Origin: Diadophis punctatus similis
Taxonomy: Eukaryota > Chordata > Lepidosauria > Squamata > Dipsadidae
DNA: 64,000 bases
Direction of reading: 5' to 3'
Assembly: GCA_023053685.1 (NCBI GenBank)
Contig: JALIGW010000005.1
Span: 36,781,480 to 36,845,479, forward strand
In this document: positions 1 through 12,370 of the stretch, one piece after another
How positions within the stretch are numbered: position 1 is the first letter of the stretch
Layout of the letters: each line of letters starts with the position of its first letter
Notes under the pieces: model-generated
The model's input: the letters and a program-made list of their open reading frames with translations, nothing else
What the model was told of the DNA's origin: nothing
Databases searched by the model: none
Position numbers and translations under genes: made by a program

Positions 1-2030
1 TGGATTTCCCAAGTTGTTGCACAGAGACGTTATGGGTGGGGCCAAATAAGACCAGATCATTATTGCTTTAGCTATGTAATAGTTTATCATCTGAACATTC
101 AGGATCATAGTCCATAGAGATGTACCAGGATCTCAAAAAGGAGCAAGTTTGTTTCAAAGGAGGAAACCCGAAGAATTGAGCCTGGACAGGCTTGTAGGAA
201 AAGAAACAAAGTCAACCAAAAAATTTATACTGGAGCCTCCCTCCTGTAGTCTCTGGGAAGCCAGGATTATTTGGATGCTATTGACAGGCTAATAAGATTC
301 TCATTATGAAGATTTCTTACTATCACGCTGCTTATTTTGCTTTCCAGCAAGCTACAAAGTTAATGTTATGCCAATTCATTATCCCTTCCTGTAGCAGGAT
401 TGATTCTGCATTTGTCTCTTACTACCCACCCCACCCTTTCGTGGATTGATTTACATTTTCAGCCAGACCCATCAGGGATTTTAACTACCAAACATTCCTA
501 AACACTGAACAGATGTAAACTAACAAGTGAGAACAAATTATTTAACACAACTTCTTGGAAGTAAATCTGGAGTGGAGGGAAATCCTTGCCATCTGCAAGA
601 GAAAGTGATGACAAGTCATTTCCACTATACTTTGTGGTGACAATAAAGAGGCAAGCACCCGAGTTGGATGAAATATTCTACAGTCTTTACTTAACATAAG
701 ATAAGCCTAAATAAGGGACTGAGATCAGAAAGGGCCAGATTCCCATCTGTATTCACTTTCCCAGGGAACACTGCTTATATTCCAGGGATTTTACTAAAAG
801 ACAGGAATGTGTAAAGATTATAGGAATTTTTTTGACACACACATCTGTTCCCCTTTTCAAGTTGCAATGAATAAAGAAAAACACGATTTACAAACTGTGT
901 ACATGACCAACTGAACAACATATTTATTGAGTATACTAAAATCTAACCTTGGCTGTCTTATAATCAGTGTGTCAATACATGCTTGGGGAAGATGTGATAT
1001 AAAGATAATCACTCTTAAAACTTCTTGGCAAAGAAGAAACTGGTTTATGTAGGCTGAGACTTTTTATAATCTTATCTTTAACCTTCTTTCCACACCTTGA
1101 CAGATCCTGTTTTTGGGCAAATAGAATTCTTTGGTTTTCACAAGATTAGCCTCCATAAAATATAAGCATTCTGCCTGTGCCTAGTGATTATCCCAACTTT
1201 CTGCACTTTTTCACATGTATTGCCACAGTTGAAAAGGAGGATAGCCACATGAACCTTCCTATCCCTGCTCCAACTTTGCTCATATGGTAAAAGTTCTTCT
1301 ACCATTAATAAATAATATGGAATTCTCATATCAAAGGCAAAAGTTGCTCTTGAAACCAGTTGCTAAAGAAGCAGGTGCTTTATTTATTACTGTGCTTCTA
1401 AGCCTTCTAGAATGTATTGGTGTTGTTAGAAGCAGATTATTGGCCCAAATTAAAATAAATGACCCACCTTAGATAGCAAACTGAAGATAAAAGGAACTAA
1501 GGACTAAGTTCCAAATATCCTATTTATTCATAATCAAACCAACCTGTACATAATGATTATATTACTTTCTCCCACTCAAAATTCTAGGAATACATTTTGC
1601 CTTGCTTGAATCTTCTAAGTGGTTTTGGTGGCAGTCCCACAGAACATGTTATAACGGTCCAATCAAGAGGCAATTGACATGACTAGTATATAGCCCTATT
1701 GGCTTCCACCAGTACAAGGTATACAGTAGTTTATACAGTATATCAGGTCCAGGAGCATTCCAATTTTTTAAGGTTCTCATCCTCTAAGACAGTGCTTCCC
1801 AAACCTAGCCAAATTATCCAAAACTGGGTAAATGTGTCTTTTAGTTAGATAATGACACACAAACCCATTACCCAATCACAATAGGGACATTTAAATTGAT
1901 TCAAAGTGTTTTGCCTATATTGGGTAAAAAGGATTTTCTGATAAGTAATTTTGGGGAATGAACGAAAAAGTTCATTTATTTTAGTTCTCCTTGCAATGTT
2001 CTTTTTCTTTCTGTAAACTTGCCCCAGTTA
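1..2030. other. Unassigned AT-rich non-coding DNA
   Basis: No credible reading frame, RNA gene or recognisable repeat was found in this stretch. Frames are short and stop-rich on both strands. A phrase near 1789-1805 resembles the start of some hAT ends (cagtgcttcccaaac), but no matching right end was seen. Confidence 0.6.
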
Positions 2031-2275
2031 GCAATAGCAATAGTAATAGCACTTAGACTTATATACCGCTTCATAGTGCTTTACAACCCTCTCTAAGCGG
2101 TTTACAGAGTTCAGCATATTGCCCCCAAAAATCTGGGTCCTCATTTTACCGGCCTCAGGATGGAAGGCTGAGTCAACCTTGAGCCCGTGAGATCTGAACA
2201 GCTGAACTGCTGAACTAGCAGTCAGCTGAAGTAGGTTGCAGTGCTGCTTTTTAACCACTGCGCCACCTCAGTTCC
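2031..2275 (-). mobile_element. tRNA-derived SINE with L2-like 3' tail
   Basis: Read on the minus strand this begins ggaactgaggtggcgcag, the tRNA-like head with an A-box-like region. It continues through a B-box-like stretch (cagttcagatctcac) and a conserved body (ctcaaggttgactcag, ggtaaaatgaggaccc). It ends in a tail that reads aaagcactatgaagcggtata and then gctattgctattgc. The tail resembles L2/MIR 3' ends, so L2 machinery probably mobilised it (inference). Five further copies occur in the window. It is full-length or nearly so and non-coding; the frame across it is a shadow. Confidence 0.85.
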
Positions 2276-3789
2276 TACTGAGAGGGAGAAAAAGTTAGAA
2301 AGAGTGCATGGAAAAAAGTGAAAGAAAGAGGATGCGAGATGGATGATGGGACCTGGTGAAGTAGACCTAACTGTGGCACTTCAAACTTAATGGATCATGT
2401 GCTGTCTGGGGTTTGCATCCATATTGTATGGTCATTTTTTCCTCCATAAATTCATCTTCCAAAGGGATGTACCACAGAAACAATACACAAGTAAATAGCA
2501 AATAGCTTTATACAACTTTAAGGATGCAAGAAGAGAGAAACACCAAAGTTAAGAGTATAACTTTCATAAGAAAGTATTTTTAAGGAAGATATTTGGGGGG
2601 GGGGGAATAAAAGCTTTATTTAGGAAATAATGTAGTGGCAGGAAAACTTTAATTATTTAATTATATGTACAATTAACAGTCTGTAGATCATTTCTAAGGA
2701 GGTCATTTCTGGGGAGGGTAGATTGACAAAGTCACATGGTGGCCACAACCACACAGTAGACTTTCTCCCTTTCATGGAGCTTAAATGCAACACCCATAAA
2801 ATAGAGTAGGGTTAATTGTCCTTGCAGCCACCGTTTTCACTTTTTCAACATACCCACAGCCTTTCCAAGAGATGCCCCATTTTGTAGAACAAGCAAGTCA
2901 GGTAAGTAAATATCTGCATTGCACAGATCGGAGCCAGAAAGGAGAGAAGGCTGAATTGACAGATACCGGTGGGCGTGGGGGTGGGGAATGATGAAAGCTC
3001 TAAGAATAACATCTGTTACATAAAATATGCAAAATGAGTCTTTTAGATAATGTCTAGACCTCTTTTGTTAACTGTCTCCAAATCTACAGCCATTAGTGTT
3101 CAGTTGGTTCATAGGTGCAGAGAACCAGAACACTCAAAAGTGAATTCAAACAGTACATGGCTATAAAGCAAAGGGGAAAGACAACAAAAACAGTAGCAGC
3201 ATTAGTATAAAGTGAATGGGGTTTTATGAGATCATGAGGATCAATTTAATAAAGCGATAGTTCATCCTTGCAAAGATGTGTCTCCTCTTAAAATTCCCTT
3301 CAAATGTACCCTTCTAGTATTTTTTTAACTATCTTGTTGCTTCTCAAAGGTAGTTATAGTCCCAATATTTTTGGAACGTACCACTTTGCTGAGAATTTTT
3401 TTAAAATGAAAACTAATGTATATTCCAGGGCAATTCCATTTTTCCCTATCTCAAAATTATCTAGCAATGCAATTTATTCAAGTCCAAAGGAGACTCACTT
3501 GTTAACTGCATATAAATATAGCCCCTATGAAAAACGCAATTGTGTTTATTTGAATGGCTAATTATCAAATTACTTGGTTAGCTTCTGAAGCATTTACATA
3601 CAGTAAACAAGAATTCAAAACAGATCACTTCTCAAAAGATAAGCCTAATTTGTGAAAGTGAGTAATTTTTTTTTATTTCTAGCAGGAATTATTTCATCCG
3701 ACCATGAAAAATATCCTGTGAATATTATGATAAGCCCATATTCGGATAATTCCATTATGCATTTCGTTGCATATATTATCATACAACTG
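2276..3789. other. Unassigned non-coding DNA
   Basis: No gene or recognised element was seen. There is a short G-tract near 2595-2607 and otherwise AT-rich, stop-rich sequence. Confidence 0.55.
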
Positions 3790-4199
3790 TGGAGACAAGG
3801 TCCTTCCATCTTTAGTTCTGGATGAGATGCCACTGCCCTAGACAGACCCAGTAAGCAATCTGGGGGTTCTCCTAAACTCACAGCTCCTGCTTAAAGAACA
3901 AGAGCATGTGGCAACCTTGGCTAGGGGAGCCTTTACATACCTTTGGGTACTGCTTAGTTATTCCCATTTCTGGACTAGAAGCCCTTCTCACTGTTACTCG
4001 TGCTGTTGTACCTTTCCCTTAGATTACTGCAATGCACCCTACATGGTGCTGCTCCTGAAAAGCATTCAAAAATGCAACTGATGCAGAATGCAAGTGCACG
4101 GATAGTAAATGATGTTAGATATACAGCACATATCACACCACCACTGCATGAGCTGCATCTGATATGTTTCTAGGTGCAATTCAAGGTATTAGAGCCATG

Positions 4200-4634
4200 C
4201 AGGGGCGGGTTGCTCGCTTACCTTGCTGCCGGAGCCATGCATGCGCATCTCCACACTTTTGGGGTGCGCATGCTCGCTATGCGTGCCCCCCTCATGCGAT
4301 TTTGCTTCTGCGCATGCGCAGAAGCAAAATTGCGCCAAAATCTCACGAGGGGACACGCGCGCGTGAGATTTCGGCGCAATTTTGCTTCCGCGCATGCACG
4401 GAGGCAAAATCTCACTGAAATCTCTCTCGCACGCGTGTCCCCTTGCGAGATTTTGGCGCAATTTTGCTTCCGCGCATGCGCGGAAGCAAAATCACCCAAA
4501 AATCACCGAAAATCACGGGGAAAAAATGGCGACGTGCCGGGTGGACCGGCAGAGAGGGCTCCGGAGCGGTTGTGAAATCCGCTGCTCCCTACTGGAGCTG
4601 CGTACCGGGGAGCTCCGGTAGGAACCCACCTCTG
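4200..4634. mobile_element. Non-autonomous hAT element (CAGNGGTGGGTT family), copy 1
   Basis: A 435-bp CpG-rich element. The left end reads caggggcgggtt and the right end reads aacccacctctg, so the ends are inverted repeats. Both sides carry an exact 8-bp duplication gagccatg (4192-4199 and 4635-4642), diagnostic of the hAT superfamily. Inside are repeated hairpin units in which ttttgcttc flanks gcgcatgcgc. There is no transposase frame; frames seen here are artefacts of the repeats. It sits at the head of a SINE, so it is younger than the SINE. Confidence 0.9.
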
Positions 4635-4858
4635 GAGCCATGGTGGTGCAGTAGTTAGAATGCAGTACTGCAGGCTACTTCTGCTGACTGCCAGTTCGAA
4701 TCTCACCAGGCTCAAGGTTGACTCAACCTTCCATCATTCCGAGGTCGGTAAAATGAGGAGTCAGATTGTTGGGGGCAATATGCTGACTCTGTAAACCACT
4801 TAGAGAGGGCTGTAAAGCACTGTGAAGCAGTATATAAGTCTAAGTGCCATTGCTATTA
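4635..4858 (+). mobile_element. tRNA-derived SINE with L2-like tail
   Basis: Same SINE family as 2031-2275. The head gagccatggtggtgcag coincides with the right-hand duplication of the neighbouring hAT element. An A-box-like stretch lies near 4644-4663 and a B-box-like motif (agttcgaatct) near 4692-4703. The body reads ctcaaggttgactcaacc and the tail tatataagtctaagtgcc followed by attgctatta. It is inserted in the L2-like LINE between the residues QFKVL and TFKALHGLG. Confidence 0.85.
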
Positions 4859-5048
4859 GTTATCACCTTTAAAGCCTTACATGGCTTGGGACTGGGTTAC
4901 GTTAGAGACGGACCTTTTCCAGGAGTCTCTATCTATCCAATTTGATCTAGCAGATTGGGCGTGTTGATCCCATCAGCTAGAGAGTCAACTGGTGAAGGCC
5001 AGAAGGCAGGCAGGCAGACCTTTTCTGCAGTAGCCCCTACTATTCTAA

Positions 5049-5116
5049 AGGTGCTTTTTCAAGAGGCAACTGGACTTTCTGGTTTTTCTTTGAAGATGTT
5101 TCACTTCTCATCCAAG
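5049..5116 (-). mobile_element. Penelope-like terminal repeat fragment
   Basis: A partial copy of the repeat family described at 19459-19622 (caagaggcaactggacttt, gaagatgtttcacttctc). It lies directly left of the 534-bp palindrome, giving three partial copies here in two orientations. The Penelope assignment is from recalled similarity of these terminal sequences to vertebrate Penelope-like elements. Confidence 0.55.
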
Positions 5117-5645
5117 TTTTAAAAGCCTTACAAAAGATGAGCAGGACTGAGGCCATTTTAATCTGCAAGGGGAGAATATTCCACATAGCAGGGGCTAAAT
5201 GTCTATGGAGATTCTCAGTCATCCAGATCATGGTGGTCCCAAAGGTGCTTTTTCAAGAGGCAACTGGACTTTCTGGTTTTCCTTTGAAGATGTTTCGCTT
5301 CTCATCCAAGAAGCTTCTTCAGCTCTGACTGGATGGTGGGGAATGGAAGGATTTATACTCTTTGCAGACAGCTGGTAATTTGCATTCTGTCTGCAAGGAG
5401 TGTAACTCTTTCCATTCCCCACCATCCAGTCAAGTTGAAGAAGCTTCTTGGATGAGAAGCGAAACATCTTCAAAGGAAAACCAGAAAGTCCAGTTGCCTC
5501 TTGAAAAAGCACCTTTGGGACAACCATGACCTGGATGACTGAGAATCTCCATAGACATTTAGCCCCTGCTATGTGGAATATTCTCCCCTTGCAGATTAAA
5601 ATGGCCTCAGTCCTGCTGGTCTTTTGTAAGGCTTTTAAAACTTGG
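5112..5645. repeat. 534-bp near-perfect palindrome (inverted duplication)
   Basis: Arms 5112-5370 and 5387-5645 pair almost end to end around a loop of about 17 bases, with roughly ten mismatches and one single-base indel by eye. Each arm contains a Penelope-like repeat (inner part) plus about 80 bp of the L2-like LINE C-terminus (outer part, including the region encoding APAMWNILPLQIK). Because host LINE sequence is duplicated too, this is an inverted duplication rather than a simple foldback transposon. Confidence 0.85.
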
Positions 5646-5863
5646 CTGTGTACCTGAGCCTGGAAAACTGAAAGTGTTGAAATCATCATCTCTTGGCTTT
5701 GTTGTTAACTGGTTAATTCTCTCGGATACTATATATATATTTATTTTTGATGTTTTACTGTTATTTTTATTTTGTTGTTATTGTTATTGTTTAGAACTGT
5801 AAGCCACCCAGGGACACTGATTGAGATGGGTGGCTATAGAAGTTGAATAAATAAATAAATGAA

Positions 5864-5985
5864 AATTGGGATCACAGTAAGCATGCCCAAATTAATCAGG
5901 AATGGTACTTTTTTCCCCTACATTACTGCAGAAAGCAGGACATTATGCAGAAGCAGGATCCAGGAATCCTCCACCCTTTTCAGAA
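5864..5985. other. Unassigned spacer
   Basis: Short AT-rich stretch after the LINE tail with nothing recognisable. Confidence 0.5.
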
Positions 5986-6170
5986 GAACATAAGGACACA
6001 AAAGAAAGGCCTTGCTAGATTATTCTATGTCCCACATGGTCAGCCAGATGCAATCAGGGAGCATTGATTATTTCCATCACTTACTACTTGCCTGCTATTT
6101 AAGAGGTTCTTTATCACCATTAAGGTAGCCATCAATAGCCTGATCTTTTGATATTGGAGATATTAAGAAA
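5986..6170. mobile_element. Decayed L3/CR1-like fragment (tentative)
   Basis: Phrases such as agaacataaggacac, gccttgctagatta, cccacatggtcagccagatg and tagccatcaatagcct follow the order of an old amniote CR1/L3-related repeat as I recall it. Identity is low, so this is a weak call. Confidence 0.35.
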
Positions 6171-9100
6171 GAAACAGGAACCTAGAAAAACCAAAAGTGC
6201 ACTTTTGCCTCCCCTGAAAGGCATCTAAAGATATGTAAAGTCAACACTCAGTAACTGTAAGGACAAATAATGATTTACATATGTGGAACAGATGCCTGAG
6301 ATCAAACATAATAGAAAAAGCATCCAGGTGACCTTCTTGAATTAACTTCAATCTCCAGAATAGGCAAGTCATGTTTTGAGTCACTGAAACTATTTTCCTC
6401 TGATACTTGTAGGAATATTATTATTCCCATGGTTACATCTATATTACTCATAGCAATATATGAAATTTCTTCCTACATTGTTAAGATAGATTGAATGTAT
6501 GCAAGTTATTTTTAAGGTACCCAGAGGTGCCTGGATATGCTGTCATTTTACTGAACTTTTCTGTTTCAAGGTTGGTTATCGGGTGTACAAATGTAATAAA
6601 GTATCTTTTAGATAACAACTCTCTTTTATTAAGTAGGGTTTTATTATTGTCCCCTCCCACAAGTTGCAATACCTGATAATATAAATGAACTTGTATATCT
6701 ATCTAAATTTCCAAAATGGCCATGTATGGAAACCTGCATTTTAAATTGCCATGCATAATGATGCAATATATGTTTGTGGCAGGTATAAAATAAATGTAAT
6801 CGCAAGACATATAATTCTTTGAACATGGGTTGGTCATATTTTACATAGTCGTATTATCTGAACACAATTCAGCTTCCAACTCGAAGGCAAAGGCTAGACC
6901 AAATTTATGCTCCTAACATAAATCATGGCTAGGATGACCCAGAGCAAACCCATGGTTGTCATAGCAACCATGAATTCCTGAGCAAGCCTGAATCCATTCC
7001 CAAGGCATGAAGGTTATAATTCCCCCACACCAATAAACAAGGGCAATTTGTCACCAGCTCAGCAATGTGTTCAAACAGCTCAGATAAGGACACTGTCCAA
7101 CAGTAGGGATGGCAGTAACTAGTTGTGTCTTCAGGTTGTCCCTAGAGCCCAACTTCACATACAGAATTTCATATCCAGCCACCTGGAGATATAGTCAATA
7201 TTAACTTCTCTAGGAAGATGATTGCCACCCTCACCCCATGTCTCTAGAGTCATGGTTTCTGTAGCATCCAAAGCCTAGGAAAGCAAATATCAGCAGCCTC
7301 ACACTTTCACTCTTGCTTCTGTCACAGTTATACAAGCCAAGTCTATTCTCTCCTCCATGATCTCATCGTGGAGGAGTAGGGTCTTAGAGAAGCTGCAGCA
7401 ACCTAAAGGCAAGAGTCCCAATAACTCAGCATTTAGTTCCCTGAGTTGAGTCAGAATGGCATGAAAATAACTGGTGTAAATTTTCTGCTTTTCTTCCCCT
7501 CCAATAGTGAATCCAGTGCCATTTTATTTTTGAGTGGTATTTCTATACCAATCCTTCCCAAATGGTCTCCTTCTTCCTCCTCCCAGTGTTTCCCCACCCC
7601 TCTTCACCAACTGATCTCCTTGAATTTCCCTCTAATATATTGTACATGAGATCCTCTGAACCTCTATTCCATGCCAATCCCTTTGATCATCCTGCTATTT
7701 AGTTTAGGCCACTCTGTTGAACATATAATAACCACCTCTTCCTATACCCTTCCACTTGAATCTTTAAATCCCAGCATACCCTTCAGGTCTTTCATTCCTT
7801 GTGTGGTGAGTGTAACATATAGAAATGTCAGGCACAAGCAACCAGAACCACTTGTGAATAGTTTCAAACAGATGCTCTATTGTTGGTCATCTATGTTACA
7901 AGAATCTCACTAGATTGACTGCATTCTCTTGAGAATGATCAGATAAAGCTTCAGGAATTCTGGAAGTAGTCAGGCTTGTGCTATTTTGCAGTGCAAGGAT
8001 TCTAAACTCAGTTCCCTCTTAACACCTCCTTCCAGTCTAGCAAAAGATTCTACCACGAGAAAACACAATTGGGGCAATCCTTCAGAATAGTAAAAAAGTC
8101 AAGAACATTGATATCCAGATAAATACATTTTCCAAGTTCTAATGAGAGTAATTATTATATACATTGCAAAGTGAACAAGCACAGGGGACAGGAGGGATTT
8201 AATATGGATTTTCATTTAGAGCTGAATGTTCTGTGCTTCCTGTAATGCTTATGCTGTATATATCATTTTATGGGTAATTTAATGCAAGGAAAGGAACATG
8301 GATGAAATCTATTTATCAATAACGTCCATTCATGATCTTAGCAAAAAATACTTTAAGTAAAACAATCAAATTGTTAAATAACCTGATTATAATTGTAAAT
8401 TGATGATGATTAAATTATGAAATCATTCTGAATCTAATTTTCATTCATATAGCTGAAATTCTTTGTGCACATATGTAGATGTAATCTCTACTGAATTCAG
8501 AAAGACTTAAATTCTTGGTTTGAATTAGAATACGTTCTGTTCCAGCTGATACCCCCAGTATCTGTCCTGTGACATAATGCTGTGCAGGATATGGAGAGTT
8601 AATACTGAGTTCTACCCTGTGAAGATTTTTTTTAAGTTTTTTATTTATAAAACAGATAAAAGAACAAAAAGGCAAAACATACAATAAACGTAAAGAACAA
8701 GTATGTGATGAATCGTAATCTAGTATACATATTTACATTCCACTAATTTATATATCGTTATTTATCTTAAATTACAAAGAATGAGTTATAGTTTTTCCTT
8801 TCATGAAGATTTTTTTTTCTATTTCTTCAGTAGAAGCATTCCTGGCTATGACATGATGGTATGCTTTACCTATTACAGACTTTTCACTCCAGGAAAATAG
8901 ACTTGTTTGTTGTTGTTTAGAGAGGATGGTGTGTTTTTGCAGGTGAGGAAGTAAGGGCAATAAAGAAGGCAGAAACAAGTACATAAAATACTATCTGGCT
9001 TTGTTGTAATGCCTGCTGACTGTAGTTCTTTCTCCTTTTTCAGAGGTGGAGGAATCTCAGCTTTCAGGGCAATATGCTTAGTGCAAATTATAAAATGATT

Positions 9101-10712
9101 ACAATGCAAACAGCATGAGACCAATTGGTCACAAAATGAATAGATTTGAGGTTAGGAAAGCATTGGCATGAGGAATCATTATCAACATGTTTCCATAAAG
9201 GACTGGAAATTCTTACAGATACTTGTCTCTTATTCAGGACCTGGCTTTATGACTGAAGGGTCACAGACATGACTTAGCTAGATGAGTTATTTCATTGCAG
9301 TGAAACCATATACAAAATAAGATGTGCCTACTGCCATTCATAGCACAGCTTATATATCTCGTCTAAGGTTGAATTCTAAGGTTCTTTGTTTTTCAAAGGT
9401 GATGGATATTTTCCTGCTGTATTCTGGAAGGCTACTATGTGTGATGATATAACTGAAAATTGGAAAGGGTCCTGTCTCATTAGCATTACTCCTAACATGG
9501 TAGGTGCTATCACAGTCATATCACCTAAAATTGCATATGAACAATGATTTCACATGATTCAATTCTGACATTAGGATTAGCAAGCTTGTATCCAAAAGAT
9601 GAGGTTACAGGGAAACTAGATAAAAGGAAAGTAGACAATCCTGTGACACATTGGGATATGACTAGAATGAACATTAGGCTGACCACACTTTTTTTTAATC
9701 CCAAAGTTGGGCAGTCATGTGATCATCAAATAAGAGTATACTTGAATATCATAAATATAAAAATAATTGCAGTAGCAAATAGACTTCAATTATAAGTCAA
9801 TATCTCATTACCTAAAGCGGATAAATAAAATGACCATGGATGGGCAAAAAAATTAGTGAGAGCAGGAGCAACTTCCATGTTGCAGGTGGCTTCTCCATTC
9901 ACTTTGCTTGCAGGAAATTGACAGGGAGCATTAACAATCATGATCATGTAACTGTGGGGATGCTGCAAGGGCCACCATTTTGTGAATAAAACTGGTCTCA
10001 ATATCATCCCAATTTCAATTCCACAAGAGTAATGAGTTCCTCATTTCTGTATTCTTTTATAAGTTAGCTGACAAGTTAGATATCTTGATTCAAAAATTGT
10101 CGTGCTATAGTGCATCATTTGGTCTGACTTGAGGGTCCAAGCAGACAAACAAATAAACACAATGGGAGCTTTAGTAGTATATAGACAGGTCAGGTTTCAA
10201 TAATATGATGAAAACACCCTATTGTCTGTCTTAAACCCTGATTGACCCAAGTGAGGCATTGTCCGCGTACCTGGAGTATGCCAGGATCTGAATGGGAAGG
10301 AACAGGCTCAGTCTCATGCACAGAAAGATTGAGTGGCTTTGAATTCAGGGAGCTACTCTATCTGGATATTTTTCAACTTTAATTCTGAATTGGGTTACAT
10401 TTTTACAGGCTGAAGTGGTACACAATTTGAGAGTTCTTCTAGATTTGTGGCTTTTGCTTGGATGTAGCTGTGGTTAAGATGGCTTTTGTACAAATTCATT
10501 TTATGAGTTTGCCATTTGCCGTTTCCTGGATTGGCAGAACCTTCCCACAATCACTTATACTTTTAGTTATCAACTATTTAATTGCTGTATTTCTACTCAG
10601 AACTGCTGTTGCCGACCACTTGGAAACAACAGCTGGTCTAGAATCCAGTTCCTTCAGTGAAACTATTTGACAATTTTTTTTTGGTAAACTGTATTATTTA
10701 TCAGTGGATTTC
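6171..10712. other. Long quiet non-coding stretch
   Basis: No gene, RNA gene or well-supported repeat was found. Frames are short on both strands. Around 9850-9970 a passage with tgatcatgtaactgtgggg and gctgcaagggcc loosely resembles the interior of the Tigger-like MITE at 15163-15554 and may be an old fragment. This is one of the least repeat-dense parts of the window. Confidence 0.55.
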
Positions 10713-11095
10713 CAGGTAGAGTTCAAGATGCTAGTTCAATTTATAAACCCTTCATGGTTCAGGATGGCATCCTATTACACATTGCCACCAAATTACACTT
10801 TATTGAACACAGGGGTATGTCTTCTTTGTCACACTCTTCCCCCAATATCCATCAGATTTTTAACTCTCCTGAACTTTGGGAAACCTTTAAAATCTTGGGG
10901 TTTCTTCCAGCAGGTCTTGGGCCTGAGCAATTTGGGAACCTACCTAAATATTTTGTAATTTAAATTGTTATAATTCCTGACACATTACTTACTGCTTTAT
11001 ATTTTGTTTGGTTTTTATGTTTTCTAATCTATGGTATGCTCCTTGAGTCCCTATTGTTAGGGTCATACAAATTGAATAAAATAAATACATTAATT
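10713..11095 (+). mobile_element. Possible decayed L2-like LINE 3' end
   Basis: A frame reads VEFKMLVQFINPSW, comparable to the VQFKVLxxTxKAL segment of the L2-like copies here. It is followed by LTLLNFGKP-type residues, a UTR and aattgaataaaataaatac. The spacing fits a LINE 3' end, but sequence agreement is weak. Confidence 0.35.
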
Positions 11096-11289
11096 TAAAT
11101 CAGGTCTAAATAATTCTGGGACAAGAACATAGCAAAGTAGTATGGATCCTGACAATATTCTTCATATCTTTCTCTCTCTTTTTGGCATGATAATCTCCAA
11201 CATTAGATAGAATCAGATTCATGGTTCTGCTGAAAATAAAAGATAATTCATCCAATGTTTTTTCTTCTTCTTCAAGAACCAAAATCATT

Positions 11290-11388
11290 GGAGTAACCAT
11301 GTTTATACATTTTATGTATTCACAATCATGTTTATACTTTTTCTGTAATTATATATACGCTTGACAAAATAAATAAATAAATAAATAC
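11290..11388 (+). mobile_element. 3' tail of CR1-group LINE (family of 40086-40985)
   Basis: The stretch tatatacgcttgac followed by aaaataaataaataaa matches the extreme 3' end of the LINE copies at 28805-29178 and 40086-40985 (tatgcttgacaaataaa). Only about 100 bp is present, a strongly 5'-truncated copy. Confidence 0.55.
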
Positions 11389-12362
11389 CAATCTCAAGTT
11401 ATCCCACTCAACCTAAGATTTCTTGCACTGTCAATCAGTATAGTTTTAATAAAGTGACCTCTAACTTTAGTTGAATTTGTGTGCATTCTGCTAAATAATT
11501 GAGCAAAGATAGGCAGTATTCAAACCTATTTCCTAAACTGGGATTTTTGACCAAAAGGACTGCTGATGAACAATTAGTTTAAATTTTTTTCTCAAAATAG
11601 GGTCAAAATCTTCAGTCCCAGAAACAATACTTATTACCTGATCTGGTATCACAGATATTATAGTTGCATAGATTATGGAGGGTGGGTGGGTGTATTACCG
11701 TCACATTTCCTTAATAGTTTGACTTCAATGCAATAAGAAAAGAGAATTTTAAAGAAATATTGCAGAAAAGAAACTCCCACAGGTTCATTCTTTATTGTCT
11801 ACCTTACAACCCACTTTCTGAATAGACATTTGAATCTAAGCAGATGAAAATATGATGAAGTATCATAGTACAATCTATTTTAATACTGACCCATATTCTA
11901 CATTAATCATCGTATATTGTTTCCACATTTAAAAAATCTTCTGTAAAGCATGCAAGATATATTTGGAAAGTTTGGAACAGCCTTGTTCCACATTCTATGG
12001 CAAAGCTAAATTCAAAGGAACCATTTCCTTGTGAAGAGAACATTTCTTAGTGAGCTAGAAAGCATCGTGTGTAACTGATCTCCCTCAAGCTTTGATGACA
12101 AAGTTTGCCAGGAGGCATTTCAATCTTATGCCACTGTGTTGTTCTGTCTTATATGATAAACACAACCTTTTAAAGTTGTTCCTTTTTTTCACAGTTACAA
12201 AAGGCCTCCTAGGAAAGACAGACATGGCAACTACTGTGGAGAGGAGGGGAGGGTGGACAAAACTGCTCATCTCAGAGGGAGGGAGGAATGTTGTTCTGAA
12301 GAGGGGCTAATTTAAAAAGAGCGACCAGCCCAATGTTTTTAATGGGTGGAAGGAAAGAGTTA
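11389..12362. other. Unassigned non-coding DNA
   Basis: AT-rich sequence with no supported feature. A short ggtgggtggg run lies near 11682. Confidence 0.55.
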
Positions 12363-12370
12363 CTCTACCT

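Larger units (their letters stand above)
3790..5863 (+). mobile_element. L2-like LINE ORF2 3' half and 3' UTR, interrupted
   Basis: Decayed reverse-transcriptase ORF2 of an L2/CR1-group LINE. The segment 3815-4190 translates in parts to VSNLGVLLNSQLLL, LDYCNAP, LMQNASARIVNDV and HITPPLHELHL, the usual order after the RT catalytic core. After an interruption it resumes at about 4859 with TFKALHGLGLGY. It resumes again at about 5563 with APAMWNILPLQIKMA and FKAFKTWL-type residues. The 3' UTR ends in a short box (gtaagccacccaggg) and an (AATA)n tail at 5845-5861. Frameshifts and stops make it dead. A SINE plus a hAT element (4200-4858) and Penelope-like sequence with an inverted duplication (about 5049-5562) interrupt it. 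Confidence 0.75.

Noticed and set aside
1789..1950. hAT element starting cagtgcttcccaaac
   Set aside because: No matching right end or 8-bp duplication could be found.
4309..4510. CRISPR-like array (regular ttttgcttc units)
   Set aside because: Units are palindromic hairpins inside a eukaryotic transposon, with no unique spacers of fixed length.
4164..4658. Alanine- and arginine-rich proteins or a CpG-island promoter
   Set aside because: The CpG richness is confined to a hAT element bounded by exact 8-bp duplications.
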